A stretch of DNA of 64,000 bases, from NCBI RefSeq assembly GCF_963675165.1, contig NC_087382.1, positions 4,751,963 through 4,815,962 of the forward strand, written 5' to 3'. The notes under the pieces were generated by a model, which saw nothing but the letters and a program-made list of their open reading frames with translations, had not been told where the DNA came from and did not search any database. The stretch is from Halichondria panicea (lineage: Eukaryota; Porifera; Demospongiae; Suberitida; Halichondriidae). A program made the translations under genes and the position numbers. This document shows positions 23,501 through 34,591 of this stretch, piece after piece (within the stretch, counting starts at the first letter, position 1; every line of letters starts with the position of its first letter).

Positions 23501-26500
23501 TAATCCATACTGTATATATAGGATCATCTGCTCTACCAGTGAATCTTCCATCGCTTATGTACACATATCACCTCACTACTGCCCAAGTTGACAGTAAAAT
23601 TCAACAAAAGCACATTTCATATTTGGCTGTCTACTTTGATAATTCTGAGCACTATGTTGATGCAATGGAATTAACCCGTGGCGAGAAAAATGATGTCAAG
23701 AAATGTGCAGATAACCGTGAAGCCATGATCAAGTGCTTGAACATCTGGATAGAAAAGAAATTCTCACAAGTAACGTTCAGGATCCTTTTGGAGATGTTAG
23801 TAAAATTGAAAAAAGAGGGGATTGCTTCTGATGTCTGTCAGTGCTTGAAAGTAAGGTTGTGAATATTTAAGCACACTTCTATCTACTGTATACTACTACA
23901 ATATTTAAACGATGCCTTATAGCCTTGCACTTAGCCAGCTTTTTGATTGTCTTTCAGAATCTACCAGTATCGCCTATTGACATTGCTACCCCTTCTTTGA
24001 AGTCAGGAGCCCATAAAGATTCACTCAACTCGGTTCCAACTCAGTCTAGTATGCAAGAAACAACTGAAACATATCAAGGTATAATTATGGTTATCCTATT
24101 TTTTTTCCATTTTATTGAGTTGATACTCTTACATTGTGTGTTCTCAGAATCCAGTGTGGAAACACTTAAGGGGCAGCTAGAAAAAGAGAGTGATGTACAC
24201 CAACCTGACCACTCAGCTGAAACAACAGATGTTGGTGAGACGTCTTCTGGAGATGAGGGTGCCACTGACATTTTCGTATGTCCTTACTGTAAAGAGTGTT
24301 CTCCACAACAATTCTTTTCTGAAAAAGGGTGTCCCAAGAAGACAAGATCTCTCAAAATTACCAACCTTTTCCCTTACCTTGATGTTTCTGGTCTTGCTGA
24401 CGAAGATGTCATTTATTTGGAAGAAAAATTAATATCCGACACTAGAGATATCATGATCAAGTTTTCTAATTTCTCGGTGTACATTAGGAAGTCACTTGAA
24501 GGACAAGATACCTTAAACAATCTACGAGATCGTATACTGAGTTCTATAGCTTCACTAAAAGATCAAAATGTGAGCGGATTTGATACTGCGCATGAAGAAT
24601 TGATTCTTGCAACAGAAAGCTTGGCCAAAATTTTCTCCATACTTCGAGTCTACAACTACATCTCATTCCTAAACTATCAAATCATTGAACAGCTTATTCA
24701 AGACCATGGAACGGATGATGATCACAAAAGGCTATGCCAATATATCACTAATTTGAATATCTTCTGCCAACGAAATGTTTTTGAAGTCCCTTGGTCTGCT
24801 TTCCCTTCACGCAAATCTCGTAAGACGGCCGAAATGTTTGCTCTTAAATGCACAGAGGCAGCGTTATCACTAGGGAGGGTTCGGATGCTACAAGACAATG
24901 TTGCTAAAATCTTAGGCCTAGAACCCAAGGCTTTACAACTTTGCTCCGTCAAGAAAGGTTGTGTTGAGTTACAATTCTTGGTTTCCGTAGCTGTTGCTGA
25001 GTATATCTTCCCACTGTCCCCTTCTCAACAGTCAGCACTCAGTGGGATTGGAGCTATTCTTCTTCCACTTGAGGAAGAAAAGGAGAAAGAAAATATGTAA
25101 GTGAAAGATCAAGTATGTATACTTGCTTAGCAAGTGAATAGTATCGATCGATCAGTATCATGTTTTATGTAGATATGCCATATCAGCGCTGGCAGAAGCG
25201 GTCTGGTAGACTCGGCAACTGGGGACCAATATCTTTGAATCATAGATTAGTATGTTCTCTAGACTATGCTCAGTATACAGTCCTTGAATCACACTGTACA
25301 TGTGTTAGCTATACCTCTTGGAAATCAGCCAATGGTTCTTAGGTCCTAAAAATGTTATCCTCCGGCAGGACGGGAGGCTAAAACCAAAAGTTTGGCCACC
25401 TATTGTTGCCTGACCATTGTCAATTAGCTTCCGGACATCTAATTGTTCTGTACATATTTACTCATGCAGGCAGGTCACAGATGTGGATCTTCCCATTTTT
25501 AATGAGGTTCTAGCTCAGTCATCCCACAAACAAATGCAACAACATGCTGTAGCTAATGATGGAGGGCCCCCAACACTTGAAGATGGAGAGCTGCGACGAC
25601 CCCTAAAAGCAGAGGAATTGCACTCGCATCCTGTTGCCATTGATCAGGTAATTTTTATTTGTCATGGAATGTACGTAGACTATATACAATAATGCATACA
25701 GGATGAGAATACTCTCATTACTGCCTGTGAAAAAGGAGACATTAAGACCGTGATATTGCTGATTGACAAGGGAGCAAACGTGGATGAGAATAACATGGTA
25801 TATATACGTTCCTCTGAGGCTGGCCCAATGCTAAATACATGCATATAGCGCATATAGCAATGGTTATACTGTTTTTTTACAGGACGGGATGACCCCACTG
25901 TATGTTGCCTGTGAGAATAGCCACACTGAGATTGCCCAGTTGCTGATTGACAAAGGAGCAGATGTGAACAGACGGAACAAGGTATATGCTGCTACCAGCT
26001 TAGTGGTACAGTTTGTCAAATGTTATCAATTTGTGGCCAAGATCAACTTAAGCCAGTTTGCGAATGTAAACATGACCCACCGAAAAATGTCACAATATAG
26101 TTGTATATTATAATAATTATGTGTGTGCACTTCCTTCCGATTTTTATAGCTTCAGGAAAGAAACACCCCACTCTATGTTGCCTGTGAAAAAGGCCACACT
26201 AAAACTGCCCAGATACTGATTGACAGGGGAGCATGTGTGAAGTGGTGGAATATGGTATGCTATGCTAAGAGCTACATATAAGCTGTATGGAAAAAAATTT
26301 AAATTCAGCCAGCTTTATCCGGGGGCGGATACCGCCTGTTCCCCCAGTCCATTGACAGTAGATAGCTGTTACAGCGGTATGTTCAAGAACTTAATTAGCT
26401 AGCTGTCAAGATAAGCATGCAGGTATAGCCTAGCTCAGCCTATAAACCCAGTAGCTGATCCAGGAGAGATCCCAGGGTTCCATGGAACCGCCCTTTCATA

Positions 26501-27218
26501 TGGCTTTAGTAAACCTAGCTATATTTTCAGGTTTTGCAATTTGATGATTGTACCTGTTGTTTTGATGCGTCAACTGCCAAAATGACCAAATATTTCAGTG
26601 AGAACAAATATTTCACCGTACTAGCTGAAAGAAATTGTCCGGGGACCCAACATTTTCAGGGTCACCGCAAAAAATCTGTGGTGAACCAAAATGTTTTGTG
26701 ACAGGCTTACAGTATGTCAAAAGTAAAATTGTATAGCCAGTAGATCTATAGCCACTAAAATTCTACAGGAATGGAACACCCCACTCCACGTAACTTGTGA
26801 GAACGGCCACACTGAGACTGCCCAGTTGTTGATTGACAGTGGAGCGGTTGTGAACAATAAGAACAAGGTATCCAATACAAGATCTATAATATAGTGAAGT
26901 ATTAACCATAATAAGTGACTCTTAGGATATTATGTCACACAGCACAAGTCATATGGTTCCTATATTGATATTATATGTCATGTATGAACACAGGAAGGAA
27001 ATACACCACTCCATGTTGCCTGTGAGAATAGACACACTGAAACTGCCCAGTTGCTGATTGACAAGGGAGCAGATGTGACGAAGGTACAATATTTTTTGTT
27101 AACGCTTTTCAGTGCTTCTCCCCGGCCAATTCTCACATCGCATCGTTTTAGTGGTCGGTCTTACATTATTTTAGAATATTATAGGCTGCCCCAGCACTTT
27201 ACTTTCGCCAGGCACTAG
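20540..27218 (+). CDS. 2A-leader/DEATH/death-like/ankyrin-repeat protein, at least 12 exons, about 909 aa or more
   Basis: Exons, all phase-consistent GT-AG: 20540-20879, 21736-21981, 23339-23419, 23522-23850, 23958-24078, 24148-25096, 25470-25647, 25702-25797, 25883-25981, 26156-26254, 26769-26867, 26994-27083. Residues 1-110 are a leader with a hydrophobic run (VGLLVILIAVLL) ending in the 2A-like motif DVESNPGP. Exon 2 encodes a DEATH domain (RWFEIGQALNVDDVTLDSIR). Exon 3 is basic (QKRP...SAKRTR). Exon 4 is a second death-fold. Exon 6 has a CPYC cysteine pair and a helical region ending near VAEYIFPLSPSQQ. Exons 8-12 are five ankyrin repeats (TPLHVACENGHTETAQLLID type). The 3' end is uncertain: reading through the last donor reaches TAG at 27216-27218. 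Role inferred: death-fold adaptor in innate signalling. An alternative start is ATG 20555. Confidence 0.75.
20849..20872 (+). other. 2A-like translational recoding motif (D-V-E-S-N-P-G-P)
   Basis: Matches the consensus D-V/I-E-x-N-P-G-P, at which ribosomes skip the Gly-Pro bond. Skipping would fall between codons 20867-20869 and 20870-20872, releasing a ~110-residue leader and a DEATH-ankyrin protein starting with Pro. The residues just before it are strongly hydrophobic, as in the 2A-like signal sequences reported in sea urchin NLR-type proteins (established knowledge). Activity here is inferred. Confidence 0.75.
20929..21706. mobile_element. foldback element in intron 1, with tandem repeats in its arms
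   Basis: Ends TATGGGAGGTGATCACCGCC and GGCGGTGATCACCTCCCATA are perfect inverted repeats, flanked by CATAAC at 20923-20928 and 21707-21712 (6-bp duplication). The arms contain tandem ~60-bp units rich in ATGATGCTGTTTT (five or six on the left, about three in inverse orientation on the right). The centre (21236-21500) is unique and noncoding. Transcribed as intron, it would form a long hairpin. Confidence 0.85.
22070..22834. repeat. noncoding repeat element (copy shared with 42957-45652), in intron 2
   Basis: Blocks TTTATCACAATCGTTCAATA, AAGAAAGAAATAGACGTAGA, GAAGGGTGGTAGAAGGGTGA, GCAGCAAGCTGGACATGGAC and ATGTCTTTCTTATG-like sequence appear in the same order at 42960-45652. There the element is split by a Mutator-like insertion. 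Reading frames inside are not conserved. Confidence 0.65.
22835..22908. repeat. hairpin element ATATTGGCT...AGCCAATAT
   Basis: Arms TATATTGGCTCAGTAGTG and CACTACTAAGCCAATATA, with a GCCCGAGGGCTGCAGGCCTC loop core. Absent from the sister repeat at 45652, so it is a separate insertion. Confidence 0.6.
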
Positions 27219-27460
27219 CTCAGCTTTGCAAGGTTAGGATTACTCCACCATGTACTGTACTCTATCTAGTTGATCCCAGTATGTGTCAATTAACTCTAGT
27301 AGTGTAGTTTTGGCAAAAAATGAAATAGATTACTCGCCGAAAATTGAATTATTGGACAGTTTTATTCTAGTGATCACAGCTCCGACTGGAAGTAACTTGG
27401 CCCATCCAAATTTTCGCTGGTTAGTAGTCCCATAGCCACCTATTGGTGTGTGCAGTTAGT

Positions 27461-27981
27461 TGTGGGAAGAATTTACTAGTTTTTCAGTTGTGCATTATAC
27501 ACATTTAGCTGATGATTATTGACGTCTGACGAAATTCGGTAGTCTACTCTAGAGATAAGTTTTGGGGTCTAAATCATAAAACATGTACATACGGTATCTA
27601 TGTGTTATAGTGTCCCTCATTCCTCGGGAAAGCTCTCGGGATTTGAGACACTATACTATAACACATAGATATATAGCTATACCTCATAGTCTTTACCTAT
27701 TGCTCCTCACCACGTAGCACTATGCCTATATGTTGCTCAGTTTATACCACTAGAAACTGTTTGTGCACATACTATAAATGTGTTATTGGTTATTGCCCAG
27801 CACGAGTGCAACATGCCATATATTGCACTGAATGACATAATGCCAGATGCAATAACTAACTTGTTGCCCATTGACGTCAAACTTTTCTGATTGCATGTGG
27901 TCAAGTTTTTCCCTAATAAAATACAAGTGTTTTGAGTGAATTCATTAGTTTTGCTGAATTCCATAGTAAATTCTTCCCACA
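27461..27981. mobile_element. MITE with TGTGGGAAGAATTTACTA termini, containing a nested hairpin
   Basis: TGTGGGAAGAATTTACTA (27461) and TAGTAAATTCTTCCCACA (to 27981) are perfect 18-bp inverted ends. A second palindrome at 27598-27669 (CTATGTGTTATAGTGTC and complement) lies inside. A partial inverted relic of the right part (TGAATTCACTCAAAACACTT) occurs at 34358-34378. The rest of 27219-28470 shows no gene. Confidence 0.65.
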
Positions 27982-28473
27982 GCTATTGTAAAAAGTAGTA
28001 GCCTATATAAAAGGGACAAAATGAGTTATTGGGTGGTGGGTTGGGCATAACTCCAAAAGCAGATTTCATCCATTGCATTTACACCATATATACAGCAGTG
28101 CAATTTATGGTAGTGATGCAACATGCCGTATACAGATCACTGGATTGCTTTAATCTGCCCACTCACTAGGCAACAATGGCTACTACCAGGAGCACATAAA
28201 GGGAAGGAGCATCTAACTCCCTAGAATAGCTGTTGTCTAAGTGGTTGTAGTAACAAGTACAAACTGACAAAACGACAAAACATCAACATTTCTCTGAATA
28301 TCATTACAAGTATACTGGTATAATGATATTCACATATTTCACAACTACCATACATGGAGATATTTGGTCAAACCACTTAGACAACAGCTCTTCTACACAG
28401 TTAGATGCTCCTTCTCTTTATGTGCTCCTGCTACTACCCACTAAAAATAGCACAATCATAATAAAAATTATCC

Positions 28474-28485
28474 TGAAATTGTCAG
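28474..28485 (+). other. probable leader exon end of the first NLR (donor at 28486)
   Basis: AAATTGTCA|GTGAGTATCTA corresponds to the leader exons of the paralogues at 34586-34591 (ATGGCA|GTGAGTATCT) and 61310-61316 (ATGGTCA|GTGAGTATCT). The paralogous ATG is ATT here, so translation must begin at the downstream ATG (29128). The exon start upstream is not resolved. Confidence 0.45.
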
Positions 28486-28534
28486 TGAGTATCTATAGTT
28501 CTTGTCTGTTAAGCGATTATAGGTCTTGCATATT

Positions 28535-29030
28535 TCTCACCTACTACACTTTTACCAGTCTTGCTCATTGCACTAGGCCTGTTCAGCTTCTGTGTATATA
28601 CAAAAAATTTCCAGTTTAATAACAGGAGAGGTTATTTTCAGTAGCTTACCTTTGCTCGCCTACCAGCCTGGCATATAGATGGCCAGCTAGCCGTGTAACT
28701 GTTGTTTTTTCTGGCTGGTTGCAGTGAGGGAGGTGGGGCTGACTTTTATAATTGAACAGAGAGGGGAAGTACCCGTATGGGCAAGGGTTTGAGTATGGAC
28801 AGGAGCCCTAGCTGCATGGGTGTGGACAAGCTAGTTATCTTCTTGAATGATTTAATGGTATTGCTATACATGCAGCTAGCTTTGGTATTCATGCAAGCGG
28901 CTGGGATCCATAGCAAATAGCAAATCAGAGGAGCATGCACAGTGCCTTGGGGTTTATGACAGTAAACCACACCTCTCCTTCGGGCCACGTCCTTGTGATC
29001 GAGAGGTTTGTACTGTCATAAACCCCTCTA
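28535..29030. mobile_element. MITE-like element, copy 2, in the leader intron of the first NLR
   Basis: Collinear but shorter relative of 945-1806, ending in the hairpin 28949-29026 (GGGGTTTATGACAGTAAACC and complement). Insertion lengthened the leader intron to about 620 bp, against 75 bp in the paralogue at 34592-34666. Confidence 0.6.
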
Positions 29031-29127
29031 CACACTGATACTTACACTAACACAAACAAAACAGCAAAGCACAATTACTTTATATAATAGTCCTTTTTAT
29101 TTTTAGGAAAATTGTTCTGCTGTATCC

Positions 29128-32100
29128 ATGGCTCCTGATGCAACTGATGAAATGTCAGCAGAAACAAAGTATCCATCTATACCTAATGCTAGCACTCATG
29201 GTATGCCTCAAGGTTATCCACCACCCAACTGGTATCAGCACGAGAATTTATTTCCTGATATGAAGCCATGGTATGTACAAACTAGCGACACACCGATGCC
29301 TCTATCCAATGAGTATTTGCCAATGTATGCCTTTTACCACCCTCCAATACAAGAAATCCCTCCAGCAGTAGATAATACTTCGAATTCAACTGTATCTATA
29401 GATCTGGAATCTACTATATTGAGCTTAATGCAAAGTGTGACTTCAGAAAGCGAAGATAGTATAACTGATCAGGTAATTCCGCACAAAAATGTACATACTA
29501 CTCCAACTGTTTCGCTGCACAACGATTCATCAGTATCATCTGGTCCGGAAGCCAAAAGATTGCGCATAACTGAACAATCTGGTCAATCTAAATCAGTTGT
29601 TAGCACTAGTTCTCATCAAATCGATGTCGACTGTCAATCAGACAAAGGTAGTATAGCAAGGCTACCTACCGCTCCAATTGCTTCACTGCACAATAATTCG
29701 TCAGTAATATTTCCAGCAGCCAAAAGGTTGCGCTTAACTGATAGTTTGGAACAACCAGCTGGTCCATCTCAGTCAGCTGTTACTAGCCCTAGTTCTCAAA
29801 ACATTAGTAGTCAACATTATTCTCACGGCACTACAGAGCGTTGCAGCCAATTACCAGACCCATCAGAGGAGAACTTTGCGTTTGTGTATGAGAAACTCCA
29901 CAGTATTTGTTCCAAATGGCGTAATCTTGGTCTAGCCCTTGGCCTACTACCGTCAACTCTTCAGCAAATTTCTAATGACAATAGAGAAAAATGTGAAGAA
30001 TGTTTGCGAGAAACTCTTCTTAAAATTAGACAGTTAACATGGACGAAAATCATCGAAGCTTTGAGGAAACATACCGTTAATGAAAATGAATTAGCAACCG
30101 AGATAGAGTCAGAAGTAGTAGCAATGGATCCGCCTACACCAGCACCAAATAGTTTGTCAGGAAAAATCTCGTTAGAAGAGTTTTGTCTTCTTCCAATCGA
30201 TAAAGTTTGGTATCAGCTTGGTCTCTGGTTGGGAGTTGAAGAACAAAGGTTGATTAAAATAAAGAAGAAAGACAAGAAACTAAATTTATTATTTAGAGCT
30301 TTCTTGGAGCTTTGTTATGAAACGACTGATTACAAACGCTTATGCGAAAGGTTCCCTGATGACCAAAAAGAAAAAGCTCGAAGACTACTTGAAAGTGAAA
30401 AGTATGAAGACTTTATTAAACTATTTCCCCTAAATAAACAAGTTGATGCAAGAACATTAGTAGAGATGTCAAAATCTACGTTTCTACGGCTGATCACTGC
30501 TCTTGTGAGAGTGGGAAAAAGGGACGTGGCAGAAAATATTTGCACAGACAGAGGTAAGCCACTCAAGCCCATGCGTTTACCATTGTAATACCTAATTATT
30601 TTGCAGGTGTATCGCTGACTGATCTTGCTGACAGTAAACCACCTCCTGAGTGTGTAGTGATGTATGCTGACTATCTGAAGAGCAAGTACAGAGAGATGTC
30701 TATCCTACCAGATTCTGACTGGCCCCCAAGCATAGCTACCAAAGAGCACTATACTAATTTGGCACTAATTCAGAAAGAAAGGAATTACTTACAAACTGAA
30801 AAGGATATAAATAATGTTTCTAAAGATTATGCACATGGAAATATTGATAGCATCATTGCCAAAAAGACGAGCATTGATCTTGAAGAAGCATTTTATCCTA
30901 TCATTACTCCTAAGACAAATGAAAGTCGATTAACAATTTTAATGGATGGGGCTCCAGGGATTGGGAAAACTACTATCACTAGGAAGGTGTGTATCGACTG
31001 GGCAGAAGGTGATATCCTTCCAGAGTATCAACTGGTGATTTTAGTTCCTCTTAGGGAGCTCAAAAGTTTACAAAACTTCAACAAAAAATTGCAATTGTTT
31101 AATATTTTTCCCTCTGATAACGAAGAACTCCAACAAAATGTTATAAAACACATGATGCAAGTATCTGGTGCTGGAACTCTGATAATATTTGATGGTTTCG
31201 ATGAACTTAGCTATCAAGAAAGAACTTTTTTGCAACAAAAGTCTCTTGTCCTAGACATAATAAAAGGTAAGACGCTTCATCTTTGCTCTGTGATAATTAC
31301 ATCTCGTCCTTATGCTTCTCAGCCTTTGAGAAGTTTACCTAGAGTCAATCGCCATGTCGAGGTATTGGGATTTACTAAAGAGCAAATACACGACTGTGTT
31401 TGTACTAACATTCCTGGGAAGGAAGGAAAGAAATTAATACAAAAATTGAAAGAACGATTAGACATTGGATCACTTTGTTACATTCCCCTGAATTGTAGAA
31501 TTTTGTTGTTTGTCTATATAATAGAAAGTTTCAGTCTTCCATCTACAATAACTGAACTGTACGAGATTTTCCTTCTACATACAATTAAACGACTTACTAA
31601 AAAGGGAGGACTTGATAAAGATGTATCTAGTGAGATTGATGCTGCAAAGAACTTAAATCAAATTCCATACCTCATTACAGGGCAACTAAATCATCTCTCA
31701 AAATTTGCTTTGGAAGGAATTGAGCAAAATAAACTAGTGTTTGATGACAGTAGTCTAATTGATTATGTATCTTTTGGCCTCTTAAACTCACTTTACTGCT
31801 TTACAACTACTGGTGAGGCTGCCTTCTTTCAGTTTCTCCACCTAACCATTCAAGAGTTTCTTGCTGCGAGGTATGTAGCTTCGGATGCCATGACTGATGA
31901 GCAACGTAAAAGTTTCCTAAGATCAAACATCGAGAATGAAACGTACAGAATGACCTTGCTATTTTTAGCGGGCTTAACTCAATTCAGTTTCTTGAGTTCA
32001 GGTGACTCTCTGCTGCAGCCTCAAAGTACGTTTCTGTTAGGGTCAAGTGAAAAAAAACGGATTCTGTTTTTGGCTCAACTTATCTATGAGAGTAAGAGCT

Positions 32101-34199
32101 CTTCAGATTCTATTTTGTCTCACCTCAATGGAAGCCTGGATATGTCCGGTTATCATCTCACCACGTTTGATTGTCTTGTTCTTGCACATCTTATCTCTAA
32201 TACTCCTCAAGACTTTGTCTGGGAGTTCATCGACTTGAGTAACTGTGGTATCACTATACCTACCTACTCTGTGCTTTTAAAAACTAAGCACTCCAAACAT
32301 ACAATGTTACCAGGTATTGCTATCTCGAAAACTTTGAGCTTTTGTGATATAAAAATCAGAAATGTCAAATCTAACAATACTATTCCGATCACATCCATAT
32401 TAACTCTTCTGTCTAATTCCAAAGATTCACCTCTCGAAGAACTGACGCTACCATTGGTGTATATTGAAACGTGTAAACACATGGTGCAACTCTCCCAAGC
32501 CTTAGTCAATTTCAAGGCATTTCAAACATTAAAAATTTTTCACTCCCGGTCACCTAGACAAAAAGTTACCATGATACCTACCATGATATCTAAAGAAGAA
32601 TTTGTTTTGCAATGCATTCCTTTAAGTATCTGTTCAAACTCTTTAATGCAGCTGTTAAAGTTTGCTTCTGTAGAAATTGAAAGGCTTGAAATGAATGGTA
32701 GTGATCCAGAAAATAGTGCTGTGGTATTTCAAGATTGCCCTGCTTGTGGTAGTTCAGGTGAAGATGCTGTGAAGAGCCTGTGTGAGTTCCTGAGAAAATG
32801 TAAGAATATAGAACAGATACAATTCCGTGGATGTTTCTTAAATGGGAATGCAATGCTATCTATTTTATCATCTTTATCTAAAAGTTCGACTATAAGCAGC
32901 ATTCGTATTGTGAACAATGACTCTGAGATAAGTGATAGTGAGTTAGTTGAAATGCTCGAGCATTTGCCAAGAAAATGTGTGTTTCACTTTTCAACTAAAA
33001 GAGTCAGTGTTGCGTTTAAAACCAATGAAAATGATCTCGATGTATCCAATCATGATAACTCAAAAGCATTGGGTTATGAAACCTTCCTCACCAACATCAA
33101 GTGTGTATTCCCACGACGATTCACTGGCCTGAGTGTTGAAACTTACGGTGCTGCTTTAGAGTGTTTATCACAGAATAAACATCTGGATATGGTTACGATC
33201 ATCCTAGGCAGTGATCATTGTAGTAACATTCAGCAAGACACAGTAGCAATAAAAAGTAGATTGCTTGAACTAAGCAAATCGTTGACATCATCGATAGCAT
33301 TAAGGATAAATGTTTCTCTTTTACATGATCATGGAGACATTCTTGAATATGTAGCCGAAAGTTTATGTCACAATGTCACTTTATGTACTGAGATAACAGT
33401 TACAAATGACAGAGACGATCAGAACTTGTCTGGACTGATCACATTACTGAACTCGTTGATGTTTACCCCTATTCAAAAGTTGTGTTTTAAAAATGTTCAT
33501 TTCAATACCGAATGTGCTGAAACATTAATCGAAGTGCTGAGTCATAGCAAGCTTCTCACAGTTTTAGCGATGGACGGAAATACATATTTGACCGATGCTA
33601 GTTGCACACCATCAGCTTGGAAAACATGGCGATTTTTCCGATCTATTCAAATGGAATCTCTGACAGAATTAAGTTTTAGTTACAACAGTCTTGGAACAGA
33701 GGGTACTGTGGCATTACTAGATTTTCTTCGCCACAATCCACGACTCGCTGTCTTGAAAGCATCCAATTGTGATCTGACCGATGATCTATTTGTTGATTCT
33801 TACTATTGGCAAACCTCTTCCTTGAAAAAACTGATAATAGACAGGAATATGTACATTAGCGTTGAGGGATGGACTAATCTGTTTCAAAATCTTAGGCACA
33901 ACACATCACTGATCAAATTAAACTGCTATTGTTTTCCTGATATTGGTAAAGTTTTGAATGAAATGATAATTTCAAGCAAATGTATTCAATATCTTAGAAT
34001 TAACTCATATTTATCCGTTAGTCAATATGACACTGAGTCACTAGCAAGAGCACTCGTTCAAAACCTCACTCTCAAAGAAATTACGTATGGAGATAAGTTT
34101 GACAGAGATGCTGTGGATGACCTCCAGAGAGAAATACAAAAACTAAAAAGAGACAGGAACGTCACTATATCTCCTGAATGGAATCTAAAGATACGATAG
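29128..34199 (+). CDS. NLR-type receptor 1: disordered N-terminus, two death-fold domains, NACHT, LRR; 1672 aa, intact
   Basis: Coding exons 29128-30553 and 30607-34199, phase 1 junction, no stops (5019 nt). The ATG is in a CCATGG context, 21 nt after an acceptor at 29106, and its position is conserved in all paralogues. Residues 1-235: disordered, Pro/Tyr/Ser-rich, with two SLHN(D/N)SSV...AKRLR modules (about 130-150 and 185-205). Residues about 240-327: DEATH domain. Residues about 342-475: second death-like domain (WYQLGLWLGVEEQRL). NACHT: Walker A GAPGIGKTT near 590, Walker B LIIFDGFDEL near 670, then winged-helix-like sequence. Residues about 1015-1672: degenerate leucine-rich repeats (LTELSFSYNSL, LAVLKASNCDL). 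Family role: cytosolic pattern sensor that oligomerises through NACHT and signals through DEATH. Ligand unknown. First of a tandem array on this strand. Confidence 0.9.
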
Positions 34200-34479
34200 G
34201 TATACATGAACTATACGATAATTATAATGCAGAGCAGATTTAATAGTTACTGAGTTTAGCTTAAGTCATTATACCTTGTGTAATTATGTCTTCGAATTCA
34301 GTTTTTCTTGTCCTAATACATGTACATGTAATTTACTATGGAAATCGGCAAAACTAATGAATTCACTCAAAACACTTTATTATAAATTCAGGAGTGCATG
34401 AATGGGTTAACGAGGTCTAATTTATAGCACAAACCACGGTACAAACAAACAATTAGTGGCCCATGCAATTCATAATAAC

Positions 34480-34591
34480 CACCCACTAAAACTAGCCAAC
34501 AGCAATAACTTAATGTACTCTTGTTTATAGCTAGATTTAGTACATTGAGCTTCTATAAAAGAAAGCGGATTCCCGACAGACAGAAATGGCA
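34480..34591 (+). promoter_or_regulatory. TATA-containing promoter and leader exon of the second NLR copy
   Basis: TATAAAA at 34554-34560 lies about 26 bp before the leader ATG (34586). The block CACCCACTAAAACTAG plus AACAGCAA at about 34481-34506 recurs upstream of the fourth copy (61202-61230), also followed by TATAAAA (61269-61275). Conservation around a TATA box in two paralogues, next to otherwise diverging sequence, supports a core promoter. No specific factor site is identified. Confidence 0.5.
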
